From assembly GCF_024029775.1 (NCBI RefSeq), contig NZ_CP097122.1:1117001-1181000 (forward strand): a stretch of DNA of 64,000 bases, in the 5' to 3' direction. The notes below the pieces were generated by a model. It was not told the origin of the DNA. It saw nothing but the letters and a program-made list of their open reading frames with translations, and did no database searches. The position numbers and the translations under genes were made by a program. This DNA comes from Fructobacillus americanaquae (GTDB taxonomy: Bacteria; Bacillota; Bacilli; Lactobacillales; Lactobacillaceae). How positions within the stretch are numbered: position 1 is the first letter of the stretch; every line of letters begins with the position of its first letter. Below are positions 17,247-24,542 of the stretch, in pieces.

Positions 17247-19286
17247 ATGAAGCGCAATCCTTACCTTGAAGACCGTGATAAAAATGATGCTCGAGCCAAC
17301 TTGCCGTCCCGGCTAAAGTTACTTTTAGGCGTCGTCATTGCTTTAACATTGGCATTGATTATTCAATTGGCCTTTTTGACAATCAAACAGGGGCCAGCCT
17401 TTGAAACAGAGGTGAGCAAGTCTGATGAAACAGTTGAATTAGGCAGTGCTCAGCGTGGCCTGATATATGATAGTACCGGAAAAGTCATTACTGGCAATAA
17501 ACCCGAGGCAGCTATTACCTATACGAGAGGTAAATTAACGACTTCGACCCAGATTGCTAAGATTGCCAAGACGCTATCAAAGTATATTTCAATCGATACT
17601 AGTCGTTTAAGTGACCGGGCGAAGGCCGATTACTACCTCGCGACAAACCCAACACAAGCGACAAAGATTCAAACGAAGTTACAAAAGCAATATGGGAAGA
17701 CTGCTGATAGTTGGTCGTCTACTCAATTAAGTACTTACCAAGCTCAGTACGTGATGAATCATAATCTGGACAAGGATATTGATGCCAATCAGGCAATGAT
17801 TTTCCAAAAGATGTCAGGAGCCTATGCGTTATCGACAACTTATATCCAAGAATCAGGTGTTTCTGATAAGGCTCAGGCTGAAATTGGCGAACGGTTGTCC
17901 GATATGCCTGGTATCAAGATTGGTGAGTCTTTCTCTCGTGATTATCCTGAAGGTAATGATTTCGAACCAATGGTTGGTACGGTAACCAATGAATCGACTG
18001 GTTTGCCGGAAGACAGGTTGCACATACTATTGGCACAGGGTTATTCACAAAATGAACCAGTTGGTAGCTTTGCTCTTGAGAAGCAGTATGAATCGTTATT
18101 GAAGGGATCACCGTCGCAAACGGTCATTTCGACGATGAATGGTGTCAAGAGTTCTGATATTAAGTACGAAGGGCAGGCTGGTGACTCTTTGAAGTTGACG
18201 ATTAACTCTGCCTTTCAAAAGAAAGTACAACAAATTTTGGAAGATAATTTACCTGGTGGTGATGTGCAGGGGGCTTATGCGACTGTTATTAATCCCTATA
18301 CTGGCGCAATTTATGCCATGGGTGGGGTTAGTCGTGATAGTAAAACTGGAACGAAGACGGCTAATCCGTTAGGAAATATTAATGCTGCCATCGTCATGGG
18401 GTCTGTTGTGAAGCCAGCCATTCTAGCCACTGGTTTCCAAAAGGGTGTGGTCACACCAACAAACAATACGATGTATGATCAGGCGATTAAGATTCAAGGA
18501 ACGCCAAACATTACTTCGTACTGGAACCAGGGCGGTAGTCCGGTTGCCGTTGATGCACCAACGGCCTTGGAGCGGTCTTCGAACACCTATTTCGTTCAAT
18601 TAGGAATGAAAATTGGTGGCCAGACTTATTCTCCCGGTGAACAGTTGAAGCTTCGTTCGGATGCTTTCCAAACGTTGCGCAATGGTTTGGCACAGTTTGG
18701 CTTAGGGACAAAGACTGGGATTGATATTGATGGCGAAACAGCCGGTTATCGTGGACCGACAAGTGGTGCTAATATTGGAAAATATTTGTACGAATCATTC
18801 GGGCAGTACGATTCCTACACGACAATGCAATTGGCCCGTTACGTTTCGGTCATCGCCAATGGTGGCTACTTAGTTCAGCCACACTTGGTTGGCTCGGTCT
18901 TGCAAAGTGATGTTTCGGGTAAGAACCAAAAGACCGTTTGGACGGCGCAGCCACAACTTCAAGGTCAAGTTTCTTTGACGACTGACCAGTGGAACGTCAT
19001 TAAGAATGGAATGTACCGAGTGGCCAACGGTTCGGATCCGCATAACACGGGCTCTAGTTTGCACGGCTTGTCGCCAGAGGTCTATGCTAAGACCGGAACT
19101 GCTGAAACAACGACCAATGGTCATTCAACTTATACTGAATCAATGGTGGCTTATGTTCCTGGTCAACCATTTGCTATGTCTTTGGCTATTCCAGGATTGA
19201 ATTCCTATCTGGATGGAACGAATGGTCGTATCTCAAAGGAAATTATTAATGCCTTCTGGGATACTGTCATGAATAAGCCAAGTTAA
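17247..19286 (+). CDS. Class B penicillin-binding protein (PBP2B-type transpeptidase)
   Basis: Peptidoglycan transpeptidase anchored by one N-terminal helix (residues about 25-46). A dimerisation domain follows (AQRGLIYDSTGKVI), then the transpeptidase with SVVK near residue 386, SSN near 443 and KTG near 615 (YAKTGTAETTTNG). The length of 679 and the motif spacing fit the PBP2B group acting in division or elongation. No mraY or ftsL partners lie beside it, so it stands outside the dcw cluster. The ribosome site is weak (atagaaag). It shares an intergenic region of about 100 bp with the divergent YfhO gene. Confidence 0.93.
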   Translation: MKRNPYLEDRDKNDARANLPSRLKLLLGVVIALTLALIIQLAFLTIKQGPAFETEVSKSDETVELGSAQRGLIYDSTGKVITGNKPEAAITYTRGKLTTSTQIAKIAKTLSKYISIDTSRLSDRAKADYYLATNPTQATKIQTKLQKQYGKTADSWSSTQLSTYQAQYVMNHNLDKDIDANQAMIFQKMSGAYALSTTYIQESGVSDKAQAEIGERLSDMPGIKIGESFSRDYPEGNDFEPMVGTVTNESTGLPEDRLHILLAQGYSQNEPVGSFALEKQYESLLKGSPSQTVISTMNGVKSSDIKYEGQAGDSLKLTINSAFQKKVQQILEDNLPGGDVQGAYATVINPYTGAIYAMGGVSRDSKTGTKTANPLGNINAAIVMGSVVKPAILATGFQKGVVTPTNNTMYDQAIKIQGTPNITSYWNQGGSPVAVDAPTALERSSNTYFVQLGMKIGGQTYSPGEQLKLRSDAFQTLRNGLAQFGLGTKTGIDIDGETAGYRGPTSGANIGKYLYESFGQYDSYTTMQLARYVSVIANGGYLVQPHLVGSVLQSDVSGKNQKTVWTAQPQLQGQVSLTTDQWNVIKNGMYRVANGSDPHNTGSSLHGLSPEVYAKTGTAETTTNGHSTYTESMVAYVPGQPFAMSLAIPGLNSYLDGTNGRISKEIINAFWDTVMNKPS

Positions 19287-19311
19287 AATGACTTAAAAGA
19301 CAAGCGGCATC

Positions 19312-19350
19312 AAAAAAACCAGTACTGAAATTTTTCAGTACTGGTTTTTT
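19312..19350. terminator. Bidirectional terminator between the PBP gene and the fur-family gene
   Basis: A nearly perfect stem AAAAAACCAGTACTGAAA/TTCAGTACTGGTTTTTT has runs on both sides. Confidence 0.92.
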
Positions 19351-19366
19351 GTGTTGCAATTGTTAA

Positions 19367-19771
19367 TTAGTCGTTTACATTTGGTTTGACGCCATACAAG
19401 TCAATTCGATACTCAGTAATTTTTAAACCGGTTGCAGCTTGGGCAGCCTTGATCAAGGGCGCAGGGTCAAAGTTAGCTGCATCGATAATCTCGTTAGTCT
19501 GCGTATTAATAACGTGATAATGGGGATGAGAAGCGGCATCATAGTGACGCTTACCATCTGAAATTCCCTCAATCACGACGACTAATTTAGCATTAACAAA
19601 TTTCTCTAAAGTATTATAAACAGTTGCTAGAGAAATATCTGGTAAATCATTATGAATCATTTCCGCCGTAGGGTGGGTATCGTGACTCATCATGTACTCT
19701 AGTAAGGTCAACCGTTGATTAGTTGCCTTAAGTTTGTGTTCTTGTAAAACGGATTTCAGCTGATCAAGCAT
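19367..19771 (-). CDS. Fur/PerR-family metalloregulator lacking cysteine
   Basis: A 134-residue Fur-family DNA-binding protein. The winged-helix part includes ATNQRLTLLEYM, HPTAEMIHNDLPDISLATVYNTLEKF and the metal-binding region DGKRHYDAASHPHYHVI. The two CxxC pairs that hold structural zinc in most Fur and PerR proteins are absent (HYHVINTQTNEIID where CxxC is expected), and the whole protein contains no Cys. Regulatory His and Asp ligands appear present. Whether it senses iron, manganese or peroxide cannot be decided. A 19-bp inverted repeat lies just upstream of its ribosome site, and Per/Fur-like boxes fill the region shared with the divergent VIT genes. Confidence 0.9.
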   Translation of the reverse strand: MLDQLKSVLQEHKLKATNQRLTLLEYMMSHDTHPTAEMIHNDLPDISLATVYNTLEKFVNAKLVVVIEGISDGKRHYDAASHPHYHVINTQTNEIIDAANFDPAPLIKAAQAATGLKITEYRIDLYGVKPNVND

Positions 19772-19783
19772 ATTTTCCCCTCC

Positions 19784-19802
19784 TAATGTATCGAATACAT
19801 TA
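19784..19802. promoter_or_regulatory. Inverted repeat upstream of the fur-family gene
   Basis: TAATGTAT-cga-ATACATTA is a perfect 8-3-8 palindrome placed immediately upstream of the aggagg site of the regulator gene. It is a likely autoregulatory operator, or the site of another regulator. Confidence 0.55.
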
Positions 19803-19818
19803 CGATTATAACATGTGC

Positions 19819-19886
19819 TTAGAACAATTCAAAGACTTCTTGTCAAATATTTTAAAATTTGTAGTTATTTGCCAGAATTATTCTTA
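19819..19886. promoter_or_regulatory. Two Per/Fur-like boxes in the fur-VIT intergenic region
   Basis: TTAGAACAATTCAAA at 19819-19833 and CCAGAATTATTCTTA at 19872-19886 both resemble the 7-1-7 Per box of Gram-positives (TTAGAATNATTCTAA). The first shares the 12-mer TTAGAACAATTC with the box at the VIT promoter. Confidence 0.55.
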
Positions 19887-19960
19887 ACTAATTATATAAA
19901 TAAGAATAAAGTGGACATTAATGACTTAGAAAAGATACTTATTTGAACTGATAGATATGC

Positions 19961-20007
19961 TTGACAAACGAAAACGGAGCTGATAAACTATATTAGAACA
20001 ATTCTTA
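19961..20007 (+). promoter_or_regulatory. VIT operon promoter with overlapping Per/Fur-like box
   Basis: A -35 TTGACA (19961-19966), a 17-bp spacer and a -10 TAAACT (19984-19989) are followed at once by TTAGAACAATTCTTA (19993-20007), a 7-1-7 box lying over the expected transcription start. A repressor bound there would block initiation. Confidence 0.7.
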
Positions 20008-20027
20008 ATTAAGGGGGATTATTGAGA

Positions 20028-20702
20028 ATGAAAAAGAAATCATTAATGGCCCAAAACAACTTGGTTCGTGCGGGCGTCATGGGAGGCAATGATGGGATTT
20101 TATCGGTTGCCGGGATCATTATTGGTGTTGCCGGTGCGGGCCAGAGCTTAACGGCCGTAATGCTATCTGGTTTTGCCGGAACGCTAGCCGGTATGGTCTC
20201 GATGGCGATGGGGGAGTATGTCTCGGTTGAATCGTCCAGGGATGCTCAGGATCGGGCTCGAAAAGAAGAATCGAAGGTTTTAGACCAAGATTACGACAAA
20301 GAATTTAATTTTGTCAAAGACAAGTATCAAGCTGATGGCATTTCAGCTCAGATGGCTTTGCAGGCGACAAAAGAAATGATGGCAAAGGATCCTTTAGAAA
20401 CAATGGTGCGTGAACGCTTTGGTTTTTCGTTAAATTCCAAGGTTTCTGCGGGTGGTGCTGCTATCGTCTCTTTTTTCGCCTTCCCAACCGGAGCAGCCTT
20501 TCCAATGACATTGATGGGCTTAGCAAAACCAGAGTGGCGGATTGCAGCGACCTTTTTAGCAGTCTTAGTGGCATTATTAATTACGGGTTATTTAGCTGCC
20601 GTGATTAATGGTGCTAACCGCATGCGAGGCGCCCTAAGGAACCTTGTCGCGGGAATATTAACGATGGCTGTGACGTTAGCAATCGGTTCACTCTTTCGCT
20701 AA
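20028..20702 (+). CDS. VIT1/CCC1-family metal transporter (first of pair)
   Basis: A 224-residue membrane protein of the VIT/CCC1/nodulin-21 family, which in plants and yeast loads iron or manganese into the vacuole; bacterial members probably export or detoxify Fe2+ or Mn2+. The signature NLVRAGVMGGNDGILSVAG and the second-helix motif GMVSMAMGEYVSVESSRDAQ are clear, followed by the Glu-rich cytoplasmic metal-binding segment (KEESKVLDQDYDKEF) and three C-terminal helices. The ATG at 20028 is preferred over TTG at 20022 because of aaggggga. It is first in a two-gene operon under a promoter with a Fur/Per-like box. Confidence 0.92.
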   Translation: MKKKSLMAQNNLVRAGVMGGNDGILSVAGIIIGVAGAGQSLTAVMLSGFAGTLAGMVSMAMGEYVSVESSRDAQDRARKEESKVLDQDYDKEFNFVKDKYQADGISAQMALQATKEMMAKDPLETMVRERFGFSLNSKVSAGGAAIVSFFAFPTGAAFPMTLMGLAKPEWRIAATFLAVLVALLITGYLAAVINGANRMRGALRNLVAGILTMAVTLAIGSLFR

Positions 20703-21433
20703 TGGAGAAGAAAAAGATGAAAAATGTTTGCAGTAGAGTTACTGATCGTTTTGAGAAAAAAAAGAACGGTCAAACCATGGAAGAGCGGCTAAATGCGATT
20801 CGAGCCGGAATCCTCGGTTCAAACGACGGCATTTTAACCGTTGTTGGTGTTGTTTTCTCAGTTGCGGCAGCGACAACCAACCGGCTGGTCATCGTCATTG
20901 CCGCCTTGTCGGACTTACTGGCCTGTGCCTTATCAATGGGATCGGGTGAGTTTGCAGCCGTTTCCTCGCAGTCTGATAGTGAGCGGGTTGCCGTTGATCG
21001 TGAACGTGTGGCGCTAAAAGAAGACTTTGATGAACAGTTGACAATAGTTCAAGCCTATTATGAAGACCGGGGTGTGACAACCGTAACAGCCAAGGCCATT
21101 GCGATTGAATTGTTAGCACAAAAACCATTAGAAACGATTTTATCTGTTAAATATGATATGACCCTTGGTCATTACGTTTCACCAATTGAAGCCTCTTTTG
21201 CTTCAACATTCTCGGCAGCTCTTGGTGGTGCCTTACCATTGCTGGCGTTACTCTTATCACCAATGAAGTATCAATATATTGCAGCAATTTTGGCAACGGT
21301 AATGGCGGTTTCTTTGACCGGTCTTATTTCGGCTCTCTTATCGAAGGGAATGGTGAAACGAGCGATTATCAGAAATATTTGGATTGGGCTTTTAACGATT
21401 GTGATTCACTTTAGCATTGGTCAGCTATTTTAA
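20702..21433 (+). CDS. VIT1/CCC1-family metal transporter (second of pair)
   Basis: A second VIT-family protein, 243 residues, whose ATG overlaps the stop of the first by one base. Motifs: LNAIRAGILGSNDGILTVVG, then ALSMGSGEFAAVSSQSDSER and the acidic cytoplasmic stretch RVALKEDFDEQL. The N-terminus before residue ~28 is Lys-rich and variable; the ATG at 20717 (preceded by gagaag) is an alternative start. The two proteins are clearly diverged, suggesting a heterodimer or different metals rather than a recent duplication. Confidence 0.92.
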   Translation: MEKKKMKNVCSRVTDRFEKKKNGQTMEERLNAIRAGILGSNDGILTVVGVVFSVAAATTNRLVIVIAALSDLLACALSMGSGEFAAVSSQSDSERVAVDRERVALKEDFDEQLTIVQAYYEDRGVTTVTAKAIAIELLAQKPLETILSVKYDMTLGHYVSPIEASFASTFSAALGGALPLLALLLSPMKYQYIAAILATVMAVSLTGLISALLSKGMVKRAIIRNIWIGLLTIVIHFSIGQLF

Positions 21434-21480
21434 AACAAGGGGTCCTAAAAATGGTCTAACTGAAATTTTTTAAAAAAGTC

Positions 21481-21509
21481 TTGGCTTCACGCTGAAAAAA
21501 TTTTATAAT
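21481..21509 (+). promoter_or_regulatory. NADH oxidase promoter
   Basis: A -35 TTGGCT and a -10 TATAAT are separated by 17 bp, about 50 bp before the gene. Confidence 0.65.
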
Positions 21510-21561
21510 GTATGTGAAGTTTTGTTATAGCAAATTGATGTTATTTTAACGGAGGATGAAA

Positions 21562-22923
21562 ATGAAAGTTGTTGTTGTTGGTGCCTCTCATGGTGGTCAT
21601 GAAGCCGCACATGAAGCTTTAACTAGGTACCCAGATGCACAAGTTACTGTTTATGAAGCAGGCGACTTTGTGTCCTTTATGTCTTGTGGAATGGAATTAT
21701 TCTTAGAAGACAAGGTGACAAACCGTGATGATGTTCGCAACTTTAAGCCGGCTGATTTGGAAAAGTTTGGTGGCAAAGTTTTGACGCAACATGAAGTGAC
21801 TGGGATTGATACGGATGCTAAGAAGGTAACCGTTAAGAACTGGGCGACCGGTGAAGTTTTGGAAGACTCATATGATAAGTTGATTTTGTCTTCTGGTGTA
21901 ATGCCAGCGACAATCCCAGTACCTGGTGCTGATTTGGATAATGTTTATCTGATGCGTGGTCGTGATTGGGCAACTAAGATTTACGATAAGTTGCACGATG
22001 ATGCTGTTTCTTCCGTTGTTGTCGTTGGAACTGGTTACATTGGAATCGAAGCTGCTGAAGTCTTTGCGAAGGCAGGCAAGCAGGTCACAGTCATTGACTT
22101 GATTGACCGCCCATTGGGGAATTACCTTGATGCTGAATTAGCTGAAAAGGTCCGGGTTGAATTGGAAAAGAATGGAGTGAACTTGCACCTCGGTCATACG
22201 GTTGCTGCTTTTGAGGGCGATGGTACGTTGGCCAAGGTCAAGGACGATGCCGGTCAAGTGTTTGATGCTGATTTGGCAATTGTTGCGGCTGGGGTGAAGC
22301 CAAATACGAAGTACTTGCAAGGAACAATCGACTTAGACCAACGTGGTTGGATTAAGACGGATCCATACTTGCGAACATCTGCCGAGGATGTCTACGCGAT
22401 TGGTGATGCAATCTTGCCACTCTTTGCTCCAGCTGGCCAGCCAGCACCGATTGCTTTGGCTTCAACTGCTCGTCGCGAAGCACGCTATGTAATCGAAACG
22501 ATGACGATGGATAAGCCTGCTCGTTCATTTGCTGGTGTCAATGGTTCATCCGCTTTGCCAGTCTTTGATTACAACCTGGCAACAACCGGTGTGAACGCCA
22601 ATAATGCCGCTAAGATGAACTTAGAAATTGCTTCCTCATTGTATGAAGCGACCATCCGACCTGAATTCGTCAAGGAAGGGAACCCAGAAATTAGTGTTAA
22701 GCTGATTTTCAACCCTAAGACGCATGCGATTTTGGGTGGCCAGGTCTTGTCAAAGGCCGAAGTTACCGCCCATGCGAACACGATTGCCTTAGCAATTAAG
22801 GGCAAGATGACCTTGGAAGACTTGGCCGAAGCCGACTTCTTCTTCCAGCCTGGTTATGACCGTCAATGGTCTGTCTTAAACTTGGCAGCCCAGACTGCTT
22901 TGGGTCAAATTCCATCTGTTTAA
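21562..22923 (+). CDS. nox: NADH oxidase, FAD-dependent (probably H2O-forming)
   Basis: A flavoprotein of the NADH oxidase/CoA-disulfide reductase family that regenerates NAD+ with oxygen. Features are the N-terminal FAD fold (VVVVGASHGGHEAAHEAL), the single redox Cys in SFMSCGMELFL near residue 43, the NADH-binding fold (VVVVGTGYIGIEAAEVFAKAGK near 155), and the C-terminal FAD motif EDVYAIGDAI. The start is the ATG at 21562, because the ORF's first ATG at 21556 overlaps the ggagg site. The gene is alone between promoter and terminator. For heterofermenters that lack electron acceptors this enzyme strongly helps sugar use in air. Water rather than peroxide as product is inferred from the family. 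Confidence 0.93.
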   Translation: MKVVVVGASHGGHEAAHEALTRYPDAQVTVYEAGDFVSFMSCGMELFLEDKVTNRDDVRNFKPADLEKFGGKVLTQHEVTGIDTDAKKVTVKNWATGEVLEDSYDKLILSSGVMPATIPVPGADLDNVYLMRGRDWATKIYDKLHDDAVSSVVVVGTGYIGIEAAEVFAKAGKQVTVIDLIDRPLGNYLDAELAEKVRVELEKNGVNLHLGHTVAAFEGDGTLAKVKDDAGQVFDADLAIVAAGVKPNTKYLQGTIDLDQRGWIKTDPYLRTSAEDVYAIGDAILPLFAPAGQPAPIALASTARREARYVIETMTMDKPARSFAGVNGSSALPVFDYNLATTGVNANNAAKMNLEIASSLYEATIRPEFVKEGNPEISVKLIFNPKTHAILGGQVLSKAEVTAHANTIALAIKGKMTLEDLAEADFFFQPGYDRQWSVLNLAAQTALGQIPSV

Positions 22924-22948
22924 CTTTAAAATTAGCTTTTTTCAACTT

Positions 22949-22976
22949 AAAAAGACCTCAAACTGTGAGGTCTTTT
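22949..22976 (+). terminator. nox terminator
   Basis: Stem AAAAAGACCTCA/TGAGGTCTTTTT with a short loop. Confidence 0.9.
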
Positions 22977-23004
22977 TGCTTGTAATTATGGCATAATAGG
23001 ATTT

Positions 23005-23868
23005 ATGAAAAAACGTTTTAAAAAAATCTGGGCTTATCTGGACCACCGTTTTCGGGCTGATGCTCTGGTGACTTATTTTACCCGTGCACAGTTAACGTTA
23101 GTTGGGCCAACTTTTGCCTACTATGTGGTTTTGACACTGATTCCACTGTTGATCATGTTCGTGTTGACAATTGCGGCATTGAATTTGAAAACAGAGCATG
23201 TAGTGGTTGTTTTGGCACAGATGTTGCCTTCTTCGATTGCTAACTTTTTAACACCAATTGTGAATTCGGTTGCCCATACTAATACAAAATCTTATCTTTC
23301 TTTTTCACTAATTTTTATTGCTTGGTCGCTATCACAAGTTTTGGCCGTTTTGCGCAGTACCTTCAACAAAATTGCTGATAAGGAAGAAGTGGGGTTACCA
23401 ATTCTTTCAAGACTTTGGGCCTTTCTATGGTTAATCGTCATGTTGGTAACCGTTGCCGCCATCATTTTGATTGGGAATATTACGGCATTGCTGATTAACC
23501 ATTGGACCGGGATTGTGATTGCCTCACCAACTCGCTGGCTGGTCATTATTGGCTTGTGGATTTTTTTGATTTGGGTAAACTACCGCTTACCGGTAAAGGC
23601 TGCCCGTCCGTCCTTTTTAGCAGTGATAGTGGGGACATTGATTGATCTATCGTTATTAATGCTCTTAAACCGCGTTTTTGTTTGGTTTGCTGATATCCAG
23701 TTCCATCGATCCGGTGTTTACCAGTCCTTGGCGTCGATTGCTGTTTTCTTGATTTGGTTGGACCTTTTGGCAACGATTTTGGTCGTGGGCTTTATTCTAA
23801 TGACATGGTTAACGGAATTCCCGTTCTTTAGTAAGGACGATCAGGAAAAGGAGAAAGAAAATGTTTAA
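23005..23868 (+). CDS. YihY/BrkB-family membrane protein
   Basis: A 287-residue protein with about six hydrophobic segments (starting LTLVGPTFAYYVVLTLIPLL) and the family's SLSQVLAVLRSTFNKI segment near residue 112. The family was once called 'ribonuclease BN', which is not its function; its biochemical role is unknown. It overlaps the following yktB-like gene by 8 bp, so the two are co-translated. The ATG is preceded by taggattt. Confidence 0.88.
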   Translation: MKKRFKKIWAYLDHRFRADALVTYFTRAQLTLVGPTFAYYVVLTLIPLLIMFVLTIAALNLKTEHVVVVLAQMLPSSIANFLTPIVNSVAHTNTKSYLSFSLIFIAWSLSQVLAVLRSTFNKIADKEEVGLPILSRLWAFLWLIVMLVTVAAIILIGNITALLINHWTGIVIASPTRWLVIIGLWIFLIWVNYRLPVKAARPSFLAVIVGTLIDLSLLMLLNRVFVWFADIQFHRSGVYQSLASIAVFLIWLDLLATILVVGFILMTWLTEFPFFSKDDQEKEKENV

Positions 23869-24454
23869 CCAACAGGATTTTCTTGTTTTTGCCGATCCAA
23901 CTTTGGATGGACGGATGGATAAAATTCGCGCAATTATTGATCCGAAGTTCGAGGACTTTGCCGATTTGGCATTACCAATTTTAAAAGAAGATGGTCAGGA
24001 GTGGTATGCACACGTCGCCAAGCATAAAATGCGTAAGACCAATGCACCAGATAATACTTGGGTGGCCTTTGCCCCGAATAAGCGGGGCTATAAGATGATG
24101 CCCCATTTCGAGTTGGGTTTGTGGGCGGATAACTTGTATCTTTACCTGGCCGTTGAGGAAAATATGAAGCCCAAGGATTTGGCTAACATTTTGCCAAAGC
24201 TGCGGACGGTGGTGGACCAAGTGACTCAGCTACCAAGAGAGTATTGCCTATCATTAAACCATATGGTAAATGAAAATCAGGAATTGGCCAGCTATTCGAA
24301 TGCGGTGGATCGCTATGAAAAGGTTAAGGCGGCTGAGATTTTGGTTGGCTTGAAGGTACCGGCTGATTCGCCATTAATGGGCCAGGAGAAGCTAACAGAG
24401 ACCTTGATTCATGCCCTAAAGACGCTGCTACCAATTTACGAAAAATTGCGCTAA
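23861..24454 (+). CDS. YktB-like DUF1054 protein
   Basis: A 197-residue soluble protein of the DUF1054/YktB family, seen in FNQQDFLVFADPTLDGRMDKIRAIIDPKF at the start, the central WVAFAPNKRGYKMMPHFELGLW, and PREYCLSLNH. The function is unknown. Its start overlaps the end of the YihY gene and follows aaaaggagaaag, indicating coupled expression. Confidence 0.88.
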   Translation: MFNQQDFLVFADPTLDGRMDKIRAIIDPKFEDFADLALPILKEDGQEWYAHVAKHKMRKTNAPDNTWVAFAPNKRGYKMMPHFELGLWADNLYLYLAVEENMKPKDLANILPKLRTVVDQVTQLPREYCLSLNHMVNENQELASYSNAVDRYEKVKAAEILVGLKVPADSPLMGQEKLTETLIHALKTLLPIYEKLR

Positions 24455-24481
24455 GGGCCAAGTAGGGCAATTAGAAGAATA

Positions 24482-24525
24482 AAAAAACCAGGCGTTTGGC
24501 TTTATTGCAAAGTGCCTGGTTTTTT
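24482..24525. terminator. Bidirectional terminator between yktB-like and antiporter genes
   Basis: Stem AAAAAACCAGGC/GCCTGGTTTTTT, with A and T runs on opposite sides, between two convergent genes. Confidence 0.9.
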
Positions 24526-24542
24526 ATGTGCGATGCTTAGTC

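Noticed and set aside
23005-23868. Ribonuclease BN
   Set aside because: The YihY/BrkB family carries this old name by mistake; the sequence is a membrane protein with no nuclease motif.
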